A stretch of DNA of 64,000 nt from Streptomyces sp. CMB-StM0423 (GCF_002847285.1 NZ_CP025407.1:5397001-5461000), one strand, 5' to 3'; positions 16,594 through 25,310 are shown, numbered from the stretch's first letter. Notes: a model not told the origin generated them from the sequence alone. Program-made: numbers and translations.

Positions 16594-16622
16594 AAGCTAG
16601 GGAGGGCCCGGCGGTATGTCAA
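16594..16622 (-). promoter_or_regulatory. Promoter of the alpha-xyloside operon
   Basis: Read leftward, TTGACA (16617-16622) and TAGCTT (16594-16599) are separated by exactly 17 bp, a near-consensus housekeeping sigma promoter. The operator at 16573-16588 lies immediately downstream, so repression by steric block is expected. Confidence 0.75.
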
Positions 16623-16692
16623 TGGCGTTGACAAATGGCGTCGGCGAACGGGGCCGGCGAACGGCGGAGACGGGCGGCGGTGGCGGGCGGGG

Positions 16693-16723
16693 CCGGGGTG
16701 TGCGGAAGGCCGGCACACCCCGG
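16693..16723 (-). terminator. Terminator of the oxidoreductase gene
   Basis: An 11-bp perfect stem (CCGGGGTGTGC at 16693-16703 with its complement at 16713-16723) and a 9-nt loop lie 4 bp past the stop of the leftward oxidoreductase. Confidence 0.65.
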
Positions 16724-16727
16724 GCCG

Positions 16728-17732
16728 TCAGACGTCCGCCCCGGCCGCACGCACGATGATCTTGCCCAGGTTCTCGCCCCGCAGCATCCCCAGGAACCCG
16801 TCGACGATGCCGCCGAAGCCGTCGACCACGGTCTCGTCGAGGGTGACGCGGCCACTCTGCAGATGCGGCACGACGAATGCGTACAGCTCCTCCTGCACGT
16901 CGGCGTGGTTCCGGACCAGGAAGCCCTCCATGCGCAGGCTCTTCTCGACGATGTCGGGAAGGTTGCGCAGGGCGTAGGGCGTGCCGGTGGCGTTGTACTG
17001 GGTGATCGTGCCGATCCGCACGATCCTGCCGTACTCCCGCAGCGAGGAGATCGCCGCTTCGAGGTGCTCGCCGCCGACGTTGTCCATGTAGACGTCGATC
17101 CCGTCGGGCGCCGCCTCGGCGAGCAGCTCGGCCGCCGGACCCGCGTGGTAGTCGAAGACCTCGTCGTAGCCGACGTGTCCGGTCAGATGGGCGGCCTTCG
17201 CCACCGTGCCCGCGCTGCCGACCAGCCGCCCCGCGCCCATCAGCCGGGCGAGCCGCCCGGTGGCCGTGCCCACGCCGCCGGCCGCCGCCGAGACGAACAC
17301 GTCCTGGCCCTCCCGCAGTTCCGCGATACGGGTCAGACCGACGTAGGCGGTCAGCCCGGTGCCGCCGAGGATGCTCAGGTGCGCGGAGAGCGGTACGCCG
17401 TCGAAACGGGGGACGGGACGCGCCCGGTCGGGGGTGACGACGGCGTGGGTGCGCCAGCCCTGCCGGTGGAAGACGATCTCACCCTCGGGGAGCGACGGAT
17501 GGCGGGAGTGCACGACCCGGCCGATCGTGCGGCCCTCCAGCGGCGCGTGGAGCGCGAAGTCCCCGTCCATCATTTCCCGGTGGTAGGGGTCCACCGACCA
17601 GTACAGGTTCTCCACCAGCGCCGTTCCCGGTCCTGGCGCCGGGATCGCGGACTCGGTGAAGGCGAAGTGGCCGGGGGTGGGGAAGCCGTGGGGGCGGGCG
17701 GTCTGGTGCACGGTGAGCGCGGTCTCGGTCAT
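16728..17732 (-). CDS. NADP-dependent MDR-family oxidoreductase
   Basis: This 334-residue zinc-free medium-chain reductase resembles the prostaglandin reductase/CurA group, which reduces alkenal and enone double bonds with NADPH. The N-terminal GroES-like domain has YWSVDPYHREMM. The Rossmann part has VSAAAGGVGTATGRLARLMG, the typical AAxxxVG nucleotide loop. No zinc-binding cysteine cluster is seen. ATG 17732 lacks a clear Shine-Dalgarno sequence. It is divergent from a LysR regulator across 100 bp that carry a palindrome, suggesting LysR control. The substrate cannot be inferred. Confidence 0.85.
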   Translation of the reverse strand: MTETALTVHQTARPHGFPTPGHFAFTESAIPAPGPGTALVENLYWSVDPYHREMMDGDFALHAPLEGRTIGRVVHSRHPSLPEGEIVFHRQGWRTHAVVTPDRARPVPRFDGVPLSAHLSILGGTGLTAYVGLTRIAELREGQDVFVSAAAGGVGTATGRLARLMGAGRLVGSAGTVAKAAHLTGHVGYDEVFDYHAGPAAELLAEAAPDGIDVYMDNVGGEHLEAAISSLREYGRIVRIGTITQYNATGTPYALRNLPDIVEKSLRMEGFLVRNHADVQEELYAFVVPHLQSGRVTLDETVVDGFGGIVDGFLGMLRGENLGKIIVRAAGADV

Positions 17733-17781
17733 GGCGGTGACCGTAAGGAGGAAATACGGACGCCGGGGAGAGGGTTGCGCT

Positions 17782-17802
17782 CATGGAACGGTCCGAGCCA
17801 TG
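17782..17802. promoter_or_regulatory. Candidate LysR operator
   Basis: CATGGaacGGTCCgagCCATG is a 21-bp imperfect palindrome (8 of 10 base pairs symmetric) between the divergent oxidoreductase and LysR genes. This is the usual position for a LysR autoregulatory site. Confidence 0.55.
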
Positions 17803-17832
17803 AAGGACCCTCATAGAAGCAGGTGGGCCCCT

Positions 17833-18792
17833 ATGACAGCCGCAGCCCCGCTGCCGTCCGCACCCGGTGCGGCCGGTACCGCCGACCTCGCCCCGCACGA
17901 GCTGCGCATCCTCGTGGCCGTCGATCGCGAGCGCGGGTTCTCGGCGGCGGCCAGGGCCCTCGGACTGACCCAGTCCGCGGTCTCGCACTCGATACGCGGT
18001 ACGGAACGAAAGGTCGGCGCGGTCCTCTTCGAGCGGGGCCGCAAGGGCGCGACGCCCACCGCGGCCGGTGCCGCCGCTGCCGCCCGGGCCCGCAGGGTCC
18101 TGCGGCTCCTGGACACCCTGGCCGCGGAGGCCCGCGGCGCCGAGCGCGGCACGGTCGCGGGACCGCTGCGCATCGCCGCCTTCCGCAGCGCGGCCCTCTC
18201 CCTGCTCCCGCCGGTCCTGGAGCACCTCGCCGACCGCCACCCGGGCATCGAACCGGAGGTGTACGTCGTCCGCGAACTGGGCGCGGGGACCGCGGGCGAG
18301 GTCGCCGAGGGGCGCGCCGACGTGGGCATCGCCACGATCGGCGCCCGGTCGTCCCTGCCCGCCGGCCTCATCGGCGACGTACTCCTGGAAGAGCCCTACG
18401 CGCTGGTGCACCCGGCCGGCCACCCCGCCCCGCGCTCCCTGCCGCTGGTGGACTGGCACGAGAACTGCGGTTCCTCCACCCGCCGGTGGTGGGCCGAGCA
18501 GGACTGGATCCCGAAGGCGACCGTCCTGACCGAGGACGACGGAGCGGTGCTCTCCATGGTGAGCAGAGGTCTCGGCATGGCGATCATGCCCGCACTCTCG
18601 CTGCACGACGCACCCGACGGCGTCACCATCACCGATCTCGGACCCGGACGACCGACCCGCTCCGTGGGCTACCTCACCACCCCGGAGCTGGCTGCCGGCG
18701 CCTCCGTCCGCGCCCTGATCCGCGAACTCAGGGCGGCCACCGGTGCCGGCTCCGTGCCCGGGCCGCCGCGCCGTCCGGTGACTTCCGGCTGA
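17833..18792 (+). CDS. LysR-family transcriptional regulator
   Basis: This 319-residue regulator has an N-terminal helix-turn-helix (FSAAARALGLTQSAVSHSIR) and a C-terminal LysR substrate domain (ADVGIATIGARSSLP). ATG 17833 was chosen because the HTH then starts about 20 residues in. ATG 17800 is possible but overlaps the palindrome and has no ribosome site. Divergence from the MDR oxidoreductase suggests it controls that gene. The 3' end faces the convergent lactonase gene across 36 bp. Confidence 0.88.
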   Translation: MTAAAPLPSAPGAAGTADLAPHELRILVAVDRERGFSAAARALGLTQSAVSHSIRGTERKVGAVLFERGRKGATPTAAGAAAAARARRVLRLLDTLAAEARGAERGTVAGPLRIAAFRSAALSLLPPVLEHLADRHPGIEPEVYVVRELGAGTAGEVAEGRADVGIATIGARSSLPAGLIGDVLLEEPYALVHPAGHPAPRSLPLVDWHENCGSSTRRWWAEQDWIPKATVLTEDDGAVLSMVSRGLGMAIMPALSLHDAPDGVTITDLGPGRPTRSVGYLTTPELAAGASVRALIRELRAATGAGSVPGPPRRPVTSG

Positions 18793-18828
18793 GCGGCGTG
18801 GTCCGGGAACGGGGCGGCACCGGAGGCG

Positions 18829-20103
18829 TCACTTCGGCAGTACGCCCCCGAAGGCCACGCACGCCGGGCTCGGTGCGGCGGCGGTGGCGCCGGTGCGGCG
18901 CAGGGCGCCGGAGCGGGTGACGCGGAACGACACCACGTCGTCGCTGTTCTGGTTCGCCACCAGCAGCACGTCGCCGGCCGGGGCGAGGGCGAAGTGGCGC
19001 GGCCAGGCGCCCTCGGTCGAGGTGGTCTCGCGCAGGTCGAGCCGCCCGTCGGCGCCGACCGCGAACCGGGCGATGCTGTCGTGCCCGCGGTTGGACACGT
19101 ACACCGTCCTGCCGTCCGGGTGCACGGCGACCTCCGCGCAGTAGCTCTCGCCGGTGAAGCCGCGCGGCAGCGTGCCGAGGGTCTGCAGCCAGCGGAACGT
19201 GCCGCGGGCCGCGTCGTACGTGAAGGCCGTCACCGACGACGTCAGCTCGTTGACGACGTAGACGAACCGCCCGCCCGGGTGGAACGCCAGATGCCGCGTG
19301 CCCGAGCCGGAGGCGACCTGCATGAACGGCAGCGGGTTCGGCGTCAGCTTCCCGGCCTCGCCGTCCAACTGCCAGGCCCAGACGCGATCGGTGCCCAGGT
19401 CGGCGCCGAAGACGTACCCGTACGCCGGGTCGAAGGCGACCTGGTGCGGGTGCGGTCCGTTCTGGCGCTCGGGGTCGGGGCCCGTGCCGGTGACGGTGAC
19501 GGTGTCCGAGACCGGCTGGGGGGTGCCGTCCGCGCCGAGCGGGACGACGGCGAAGGTGGCGCCGCCGTAGTTGGCGACGATCAGGTGGTCGCCGCGCTCG
19601 TCGAGCGCGCCGTGCGCGGGGACGCCGGGCACGGGCTGGTCGCCGGTGCGGGTCAGCTCGCCGGTGGCGGTGTCGATGGCGTACGAGACGACGCCGCCGC
19701 CCTTCTGCCCGTTCCAGGTGCTCACCTCGCAGACGGCGTAGAGCACGGGCAGCCGCGGATGCACCGCCAGCCACGAGGGGTTGGGGACGCCGGGCACCTC
19801 CTGGATCGGCGTGAGACGGCCGTCGCCCGCCATGCGGAACGCGGCGAGCCCGGCGGGGGCGCCGGGGCCGCCGGCGTAGCCGCCGACGTAGACGGCGCGG
19901 GGGCCGCGGGCTACCGCCGCGGCGGAGGCGGGCGCCGCGGCCGCGGGTGCGGCCGACGCGGGCGAGGCGGAGCCCAGCGCGGGAACGACGCCCGCCAGCG
20001 CCGCGGCGCCGAAGACCGGCAGCATCTGGCGCCGGCTCGGTCCTGTGGGGCTTTCGGCGGCGGGTTCTGATTCGGGTTCGGGGGGCGGGGCCGAGGCGTG
20101 CAA
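18829..20103 (-). CDS. Secreted lactonase-type seven-bladed propeller protein
   Basis: This 424-residue protein belongs to the 6-phosphogluconolactonase/carboxymuconate-cyclase-like family (Lactonase, COG2706). TTG 20103 has GGAG 7 bp upstream. The N-terminus has a proline/glutamate-rich lead, then a Tat-like signal (SRRQMLPVFGAAALAGVVP) and an Ala-Pro linker. Propeller strands with family motifs follow: GPHPHQVAFDP, SGTRHLAFHPGGRFVYV and SNRGHDSIARF. Export makes a role in the pentose phosphate pathway unlikely; hydrolysis of an extracellular sugar lactone is possible, perhaps the product of the neighbouring flavin oxidase (inference). Confidence 0.85.
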   Translation of the reverse strand: MHASAPPPEPESEPAAESPTGPSRRQMLPVFGAAALAGVVPALGSASPASAAPAAAAPASAAAVARGPRAVYVGGYAGGPGAPAGLAAFRMAGDGRLTPIQEVPGVPNPSWLAVHPRLPVLYAVCEVSTWNGQKGGGVVSYAIDTATGELTRTGDQPVPGVPAHGALDERGDHLIVANYGGATFAVVPLGADGTPQPVSDTVTVTGTGPDPERQNGPHPHQVAFDPAYGYVFGADLGTDRVWAWQLDGEAGKLTPNPLPFMQVASGSGTRHLAFHPGGRFVYVVNELTSSVTAFTYDAARGTFRWLQTLGTLPRGFTGESYCAEVAVHPDGRTVYVSNRGHDSIARFAVGADGRLDLRETTSTEGAWPRHFALAPAGDVLLVANQNSDDVVSFRVTRSGALRRTGATAAAPSPACVAFGGVLPK

Positions 20104-20213
20104 GGCGGTGCTCCTCTCGTGGCGGGGACGGTCACCGGTGGAGCGGGGGGCGGGGATCGGGCGGTGGTGCGGGGGTGGCACGGGACGGGAAGCGATTAGA
20201 TACGGGGCTGATC

Positions 20214-20393
20214 GCAGTATGCGGCCCGGTCGCGGCGCGCGGACCGGCCGGGGCACGTGAACCGAGCGGTGCGCGTGAACTGACCGGGGCACGTGAACCG
20301 ACCGCGGTACGCGACCGAGCGGGGGCAGGTGAACCGGCCGGGCTGCGCGAGCCGATCGCGGTGCGTGAGCGCATCGCCGTACGCGAAGCGATT
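20214..20393. repeat. Tandem 18-bp repeat array, about ten copies
   Basis: Consecutive 18-bp units resemble GGGGCACGTGAACCGACC. The best are at 20250, 20268 and 20286; more diverged ones run from 20214 and up to 20393. The period holds without indels, and the units contain CACGTG or GCGTGAAC cores. It lies between the start of the lactonase gene and the end of the flavin oxidase gene. Binding-site array or simple slippage cannot be separated by eye. Confidence 0.7.
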
Positions 20394-20507
20394 CGACTCG
20401 GCATCGATCGCAGGGCACCGGCCGATCCGGATCCGTGAACCGATCGCCGTTCCCCGCCCCTTCGCCGTACGCCACCTGCCGCTCACCTGCCCGTCGAACT
20501 CCGCGCG

Positions 20508-20550
20508 CGGCACCCGGCCCGGGGTCCCCTGCGCCCCGGGCCGGGTGCCG
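20508..20550 (-). terminator. Strong terminator of the flavin oxidase gene
   Basis: A 17-bp perfect stem (CGGCACCCGGCCCGGGG at 20508-20524 with its complement at 20534-20550) and 9-nt loop lie 11 bp past the flavin oxidase stop. Confidence 0.8.
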
Positions 20551-20561
20551 CCGCCGGCCGC

Positions 20562-22199
20562 CTACTCGGGCAGCCGGACGGACTGGGCGTGGCGGAACAC
20601 GTTCCCCGGGTCGTACGCCGCCTTGACCCGCTGGAGCCGGACGTACGCCTGCTTGTAGTACAGGTCGTGCCAGGGGGTGTCCGAGGTGTTCCACTGCGGG
20701 TCACCGAGGTCGATGTCCGGGTAGTTGATGTAGCACCCGTCGTTGACCTCGTTGGGGACGGGGACGCCGCCGGTGTCCGCGTACACGTCGCGGTACATGT
20801 TCCGGATCCAGCCGAGCTTCGCCGCCTCCTCCGACTGCTCGCTCCAGTACGCCTGGTACTGGAGCTTGATGATCGAGTCCCGCTGCGGCGCCGCGGTCGC
20901 GTCCGTGCCGACCGCGTTCACCTGCGCGCCGTACGAGTCGATCGACACGAGCGCGCTGCGCTGGTCGGTCTCGGTGAGGTTCTTGTACATCGCGGATATC
21001 TGCTCTTCCGGGAACGCCTGCCGCAGGTAGGCCGACTTGTAGTCGCCCCGCCCGCCCCAGCCCGAGCCCCCGAGCTGGCGGGTGGCGACCAGCCACGGCC
21101 GCGCCTGCGGCGCGAAGAGGTCGGGCATCGCCCGCATCTCGTTCGTCGAGAGCGTGGTCGGCTGGGCGTCGCCCATGTGGCCGCCGATCTCGGCGAGGAA
21201 GTCGTCCAGCTTGCGCGCCGCGTCCGGCTGGGTGGCGTCGATCTGGGTGGTCATCGAGATCGAGCCGCTGGCCTTCGTGCTGCACACGAGCATGCTGAAC
21301 ATGCCGGCGTACGGGTTGCCGGGGGCGCTGTACTCCTCGTAGAAGCCGCTGTAGTTGCGCAGCAGGGTGCGGAAGCGGTCCTCGGTGATGCTGCTCCAGG
21401 GCCACGACTGCTGGTGCACGTACACCTCGCCGGGCGGCTGCGGCAACTGCTTCTCCGGCGCCAGCCGCCCGGTGCCGGGGGCGCGCAGGAAGTAGCGGGT
21501 GACGATGCCGAAGTTGCCGCCGCCACCGCCGGTGTGCGCCCACCACAGGTCGTGGTGCGGGTCGTTCTCGTCGCTGCTGGCCACGATCGCGCGGGCCTTG
21601 CCGGCGGCGTCCACCACGACGACCTCGACCGCGTGGATGTAGTCGACCGTCAGCCCGAACGCCCGGGACAGCAGCCCGAAGCCGCCGCCCTGGATATGTC
21701 CGCCGGCGCCGACGGAGGAGCAGGAACCGCCCGGGATCGTCACCCCCCAGACGCGATAGAGCTCCATATAGACCTCCATCAGCGTGCAGCCGGGCTCGAT
21801 GACGAAGGCGCGTCTCTTTTGGTCGTACGAGATGTCGTTCATCGCCGACAGATCGATGACGACCTGGGCGTCGGAGTGGTAGACGAATGCCTCGTAGCAG
21901 TGCCCGCCGCTGCGTACGGAGACGCGCTTTCCGGCCCGTACGGCCTCCTCCACCGCGGCCACCACCTGCTCGGTGGCCGTGGCCACCCGGATCGCCTCGG
22001 GATCGGCGCGCCAGCGGCCGTTGCTGCCGGAGACGAAGTCGGGATAACGGGCGTCGGCTGGGGTGATGGTGGAGGCGGGCACGCCGCGGGCGGCGGCTCC
22101 GGCCGAGGTCGCGGCGGCGAGCTGGCCGGTGCCGAGGGCGGCGGCACCGCCCACGGCCGCGCTTGAAAGAAGTACTTTCCGGCGTGAGACGTGGTCCAT
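20562..22199 (-). CDS. Secreted FAD-linked oxidase (BBE-like, bicovalent flavin)
   Basis: This 545-residue oxidase starts at ATG 22199 with GGGAG 7 bp upstream and a Tat leader (SRRKVLLSSAAVGGAAA). The FAD_binding_4 domain has SVRSGGHCYEAF, with H100 the likely 8-alpha-histidyl flavin link. GGSCSSVGAGGHIQGGGFG has C160 at the position of the 6-S-cysteinyl link, so the flavin should be attached twice. The C-terminal BBE motif (YINYPDIDLGD and YDPGNVFRHAQS) is complete. Family members oxidise oligosaccharides or natural products while making hydrogen peroxide. The substrate is unknown; secretion and the adjacent lactonase suggest carbohydrate oxidation to lactones. Confidence 0.88.
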   Translation of the reverse strand: MDHVSRRKVLLSSAAVGGAAALGTGQLAAATSAGAAARGVPASTITPADARYPDFVSGSNGRWRADPEAIRVATATEQVVAAVEEAVRAGKRVSVRSGGHCYEAFVYHSDAQVVIDLSAMNDISYDQKRRAFVIEPGCTLMEVYMELYRVWGVTIPGGSCSSVGAGGHIQGGGFGLLSRAFGLTVDYIHAVEVVVVDAAGKARAIVASSDENDPHHDLWWAHTGGGGGNFGIVTRYFLRAPGTGRLAPEKQLPQPPGEVYVHQQSWPWSSITEDRFRTLLRNYSGFYEEYSAPGNPYAGMFSMLVCSTKASGSISMTTQIDATQPDAARKLDDFLAEIGGHMGDAQPTTLSTNEMRAMPDLFAPQARPWLVATRQLGGSGWGGRGDYKSAYLRQAFPEEQISAMYKNLTETDQRSALVSIDSYGAQVNAVGTDATAAPQRDSIIKLQYQAYWSEQSEEAAKLGWIRNMYRDVYADTGGVPVPNEVNDGCYINYPDIDLGDPQWNTSDTPWHDLYYKQAYVRLQRVKAAYDPGNVFRHAQSVRLPE

Positions 22200-22320
22200 G
22201 AGAAAACTCCCGTCGGCGCAGAGGGAAATGGGCAGCACAAAGTCAGGCGGCACGCATTTGCGTAGGCAGAAGAATTTCGTCGGGGCGGCGCTCGATGCGG
22301 GAAGATGTTAATCCGGGGTG

Positions 22321-22340
22321 ACCGGGACGTAAATCCCGGT
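22321..22340. promoter_or_regulatory. Inverted repeat upstream of flavin oxidase
   Basis: ACCGGGA-cgtaaa-TCCCGGT, with perfect 7-bp arms, lies 122 bp before the flavin oxidase start, in a region richer in A/T than its surroundings. It could be an operator or a short hairpin ending MFS transcription. Confidence 0.4.
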
Positions 22341-22480
22341 TTGGGAATGCCCGTATCCAATTCCCTGATACTCGGCGGGAGTCGATCCGCCGGGAAGGTG
22401 CTGCGGTGGGGCGTTGCGCGGAGCGCAGCCAACGGAATGTAGCAGACCGCCTGGGAAAACGCCGGGGCCGTGGATCCGCT

Positions 22481-23875
22481 TCAGGCCGCGGGGCGGCGGG
22501 TCGCCTTGAGCACGGTGGCGGCGAGCGCGGCGGCGGTGGCGGCGGTGAGGGGGACGGCGTACGCGGCGGCGGGGGTACCGGCGGCCCAACCGCCCGCGGC
22601 CCAGCCGCCGGTGGCGGACCCGGCGGCGATGCCGGCGAGGAGGGCGGTGACGGCGAGGGTCATGCCCTCGTTGAGGCGGCCCGCGGGGGTACGGGCCTGG
22701 ACGAGGGACATGCCGGTGATCATCGTCGGGGCGGTGGCCATGCCGGCGAGGAGGAGGGCGGGGGCGAGGAGGGCGAGTCGGCCGGTGGCGGCGGCGAGGA
22801 GGGGGAGGAGCATGAGGGCGGCCATGGCGAGGACGCAGCGGAGGAAGAGGGGTTCGGGGGCGGACGTACCGGCGGGGGACGTGCCCGCGGCAGAGGTGTC
22901 CGCGGCCTCCGATGCCTCCGTGACCGATGCCTCCGTGACCGGCGCCTTCGCGACCGGCGCCTCCGCGACGTCCGAAGTCCCCGGGCCCGCGGGGGAATCC
23001 GCGAACCCCGGCCGCCGTGCCCCGTAGACGAGGCCCGCCAGGCAGGAGCCCGCCGCCAGCAGCGCGAGGATGCCGCCCGCCGCCGCCGGCCGGCCCAGGC
23101 GGTCCGCGTACGCGATCGTGACTACCTCCATCGACCCGAACACCGCCCCCGCGCAGCCGAACGCCGCCAGCAGCGGCGGAAATCCGGGCCGCCGCAGCGG
23201 CGATCCCGCCCGCTCGCCCGGCGCGCGCGGCCGGGGCGGGGGCTCGGTGGCGCGCTGGGCGGCGAAGAGGAGGATGCCGCTCATCAGCAGCACGGCGCCG
23301 GTGACCGTGCCCGCCTCGGGGAAGACGGTCGTGCACAGGAGGGCGGCGAGGACGGGTCCCGTCATGAAGCAGAGTTCGTCGGCGGCCTGTTCGAAGGAGT
23401 TGGCGGTGTGCAGGGAGGCGGCGTTGCCGGGGGTGCCGGGTCCCGGACCGCGGAAGGCGTGGGCCCAGCGGGCGCGGGACATGCCGCCGGTGTTGGGGGT
23501 GGTGGCGGTGAGGACGTAGGCGGCGAAGAGCGTCCACGCCGGGGCGCGGAGGTGGACGCAGAGCGCGAGCACCAGCGAGCCGAGCGCGGCGATCGCCGCC
23601 GCGGGCACGGCGATACGGGCCTGGCCGCGCCGGTCGACGAGCCGGGCGGTGAGCGGCCCGACGACCGCGGTGGCGGCGAGCCCGGCGGCGGGGACGGCGC
23701 CGGCGAGGGCGTACGAGCCGTAGCGCTCGGCGATCATGATGACGGCGCTGACGGAGAACATGCCCATGGGCAGCCGGGCGACGAGGTTGCCCGCGGTGAA
23801 GGCGCGGGCGCCGGGGACGGCGAAGAGCAGCCGGTAGGGGCCGAGGAGGTACCGCGGCGAGCGTATGGGGGACAT
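22481..23875 (-). CDS. MFS transporter
   Basis: This 464-residue membrane protein has about twelve hydrophobic helices and the MFS loop signature LTARLVDRRGQARIAVPAAA between helices 2 and 3. A central cytosolic loop contains degenerate Ala/Val/Glu/Thr repeats (PVAKAPVTEASVTEASEA). The group is probably drug or metabolite exporters; no substrate can be named. ATG 23875 lacks a ribosome site. The gene is divergent from a LysR regulator 84 bp away with a palindrome between, suggesting inducible export. Confidence 0.85.
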   Translation of the reverse strand: MSPIRSPRYLLGPYRLLFAVPGARAFTAGNLVARLPMGMFSVSAVIMIAERYGSYALAGAVPAAGLAATAVVGPLTARLVDRRGQARIAVPAAAIAALGSLVLALCVHLRAPAWTLFAAYVLTATTPNTGGMSRARWAHAFRGPGPGTPGNAASLHTANSFEQAADELCFMTGPVLAALLCTTVFPEAGTVTGAVLLMSGILLFAAQRATEPPPRPRAPGERAGSPLRRPGFPPLLAAFGCAGAVFGSMEVVTIAYADRLGRPAAAGGILALLAAGSCLAGLVYGARRPGFADSPAGPGTSDVAEAPVAKAPVTEASVTEASEAADTSAAGTSPAGTSAPEPLFLRCVLAMAALMLLPLLAAATGRLALLAPALLLAGMATAPTMITGMSLVQARTPAGRLNEGMTLAVTALLAGIAAGSATGGWAAGGWAAGTPAAAYAVPLTAATAAALAATVLKATRRPAA

Positions 23876-23930
23876 GCGGGAAAGGCTGGCCGCAGGTGGC
23901 CGCGGGGGTCCAACACCTGATCGCTGGCCA

Positions 23931-23951
23931 TTCACGCGCGTACGTTGTGAA
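23931..23951. promoter_or_regulatory. Candidate LysR operator
   Basis: TTCAC-N11-GTGAA lies between the divergent MFS and LysR genes, flanked by GCCA and TGGC that extend the symmetry with one inserted base. Spacing and position fit the T-N11-A pattern of LysR sites. Confidence 0.6.
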
Positions 23952-23959
23952 ATGGCTGG

Positions 23960-24985
23960 ATGCCGACCGCACCCCGGGACGTCGAGCCGCGGCTGCTGCG
24001 CGCCTTCGCGGCGGTCGCCGAGACCCTGCACTTCACCCGCGCCGCAGGCCGCCTGTATGTCGCGCAGCAGGCGCTGAGCCGCGACATCCGCAGGCTCGAA
24101 CGCGAGCTGGGCGCGGAGCTGTTCGTGCGCACCACCCGGCAGGTGCGGCTGACCGCGGAAGGCGAGCGGCTGCTGCCGTACGCCCGCCGGGTGCTCGCCG
24201 CGTACGACGACCTGGCCGCCGCGGCGGACCCGCGGACCCGCCCGCTGCTCGTCGACGTCGGCGCCCGCTACAGCACGGGCCAGCGGGTCCTGGACGCGGC
24301 CCGCGCGGCGGCGCCGGAACTGGAGCTGGTCGCGCGCTTCCACAGCGGGCTGACGGGCGCGGCGGCGGAGATCGCGGCGGGGCGGCTGGACGTGTCGTTC
24401 GGCCGGGTGGCGGGGCTGGCCCCGGGAACGCGGGCGGGCCTGCGGCACGAGCTGGTGCGGCTGGAGCCGATGGCGGTGCTGCTGCCGTCGGCCCACCCGC
24501 TGGCGGCCAGGACCGAGGTGCCGCTGGCGGCGCTGACGGGCGAGACCCTGTACGCGGCCGACGGCAACGCGGCGACGGCGGAGTGGACGGACCTGGCCCG
24601 CGAACTCTTCGCCGCGTGGGACATCCGCCTGGCGGCACCGTTCCCGGAGATCGACGGCGAGGCGGAGTTCGTGCGGCTCGTCCACAAACACGGCTGGTCG
24701 GTCCTGGCCACCACGGAGTTCGCCCCCATCCCCGCCATGACCCTCCGCCCCCTCACGCACCCGGTCCCCCTGTCCCCGGTCTCCCTGACCTGGCGCCACG
24801 GCCTGACCCACCCGGGCCTGACCGCACTACGCACGGCGGCCCGGAAGCTGGCCCGGGAGCACGACTGGTTCCACCACCCACCCGATGCCTGGCTCCCGGA
24901 GGCGGACCGCGTCCTGTACGGCCCGGAGCGCGGCGTCTCCTCCGCCGGCTCCTGCGACGACTTGCGGGCGGCCACGGGAAGGTAG
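23960..24985 (+). CDS. LysR-family transcriptional regulator
   Basis: This 341-residue regulator has the helix-turn-helix FTRAAGRLYVAQQALSRDIR and a LysR substrate domain with RLDVSFGRVAGL. ATG 23960 follows the palindrome directly. It probably regulates the divergent MFS gene and itself. The last 20 or so residues (from GPERGVSS) are unlike normal LysR ends and run antisense to a degraded coding remnant, so the C-terminus may have been reshaped by a deletion. Confidence 0.88.
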   Translation: MPTAPRDVEPRLLRAFAAVAETLHFTRAAGRLYVAQQALSRDIRRLERELGAELFVRTTRQVRLTAEGERLLPYARRVLAAYDDLAAAADPRTRPLLVDVGARYSTGQRVLDAARAAAPELELVARFHSGLTGAAAEIAAGRLDVSFGRVAGLAPGTRAGLRHELVRLEPMAVLLPSAHPLAARTEVPLAALTGETLYAADGNAATAEWTDLARELFAAWDIRLAAPFPEIDGEAEFVRLVHKHGWSVLATTEFAPIPAMTLRPLTHPVPLSPVSLTWRHGLTHPGLTALRTAARKLAREHDWFHHPPDAWLPEADRVLYGPERGVSSAGSCDDLRAATGR

Positions 24986-25310
24986 GCCGCCACGCCGTCG
25001 TTCGTGAATCCGGCCGTCCACAGTCCTGCCGGGGAGGCGTGGATGCCCGTGAGGCTGCCGCCGGTGCCGGCGTCCTGGCCCGGCACGGGCGCCTTCCGGG
25101 CACCGCCCGGGGACAGGCCGAGGGCGTAGAACCCGCGCGGTCCGGGCCGTTTCCCACCCGGTGCCCTGCCACCGCGCCGCCACCGCCTCGGCCCGAACTC
25201 GATGCGAGGCGATGCGCTCCGGCGGCTGCGACCGGGCCGGTACCCGGTCCGCTCGTGCCGCGGTCCGAAAGCGCCCTCATCCCACAAGACGTGCGGCCCC
25301 GCCCCGGGTT
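24950..25310 (-). pseudogene. Possible remnant of a secreted-protein gene
   Basis: Read leftward, one frame gives protein-like segments (GPHVLWDEGAFGPR, GGSLTGIHASPAGLWTAGFT and NDGVAAYLPVAAR) separated by Arg/Gly-rich, non-protein-like sequence. There is no plausible start, and it overlaps the LysR 3' end. The segments resemble strands of secreted propeller-type proteins, but I cannot name the family. The rest of the gap to 25435 holds nothing recognisable apart from the promoter of the next gene. Confidence 0.3.

Larger units (their letters stand above)
20104..20561. other. 458-bp intergenic region
   Basis: This gap holds the lactonase upstream region, an 18-bp tandem array (20214-20393) and the terminator of the flavin oxidase gene (20508-20550). 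No supported gene is present; frames through the array are low-complexity repeats of it. Confidence 0.6.
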
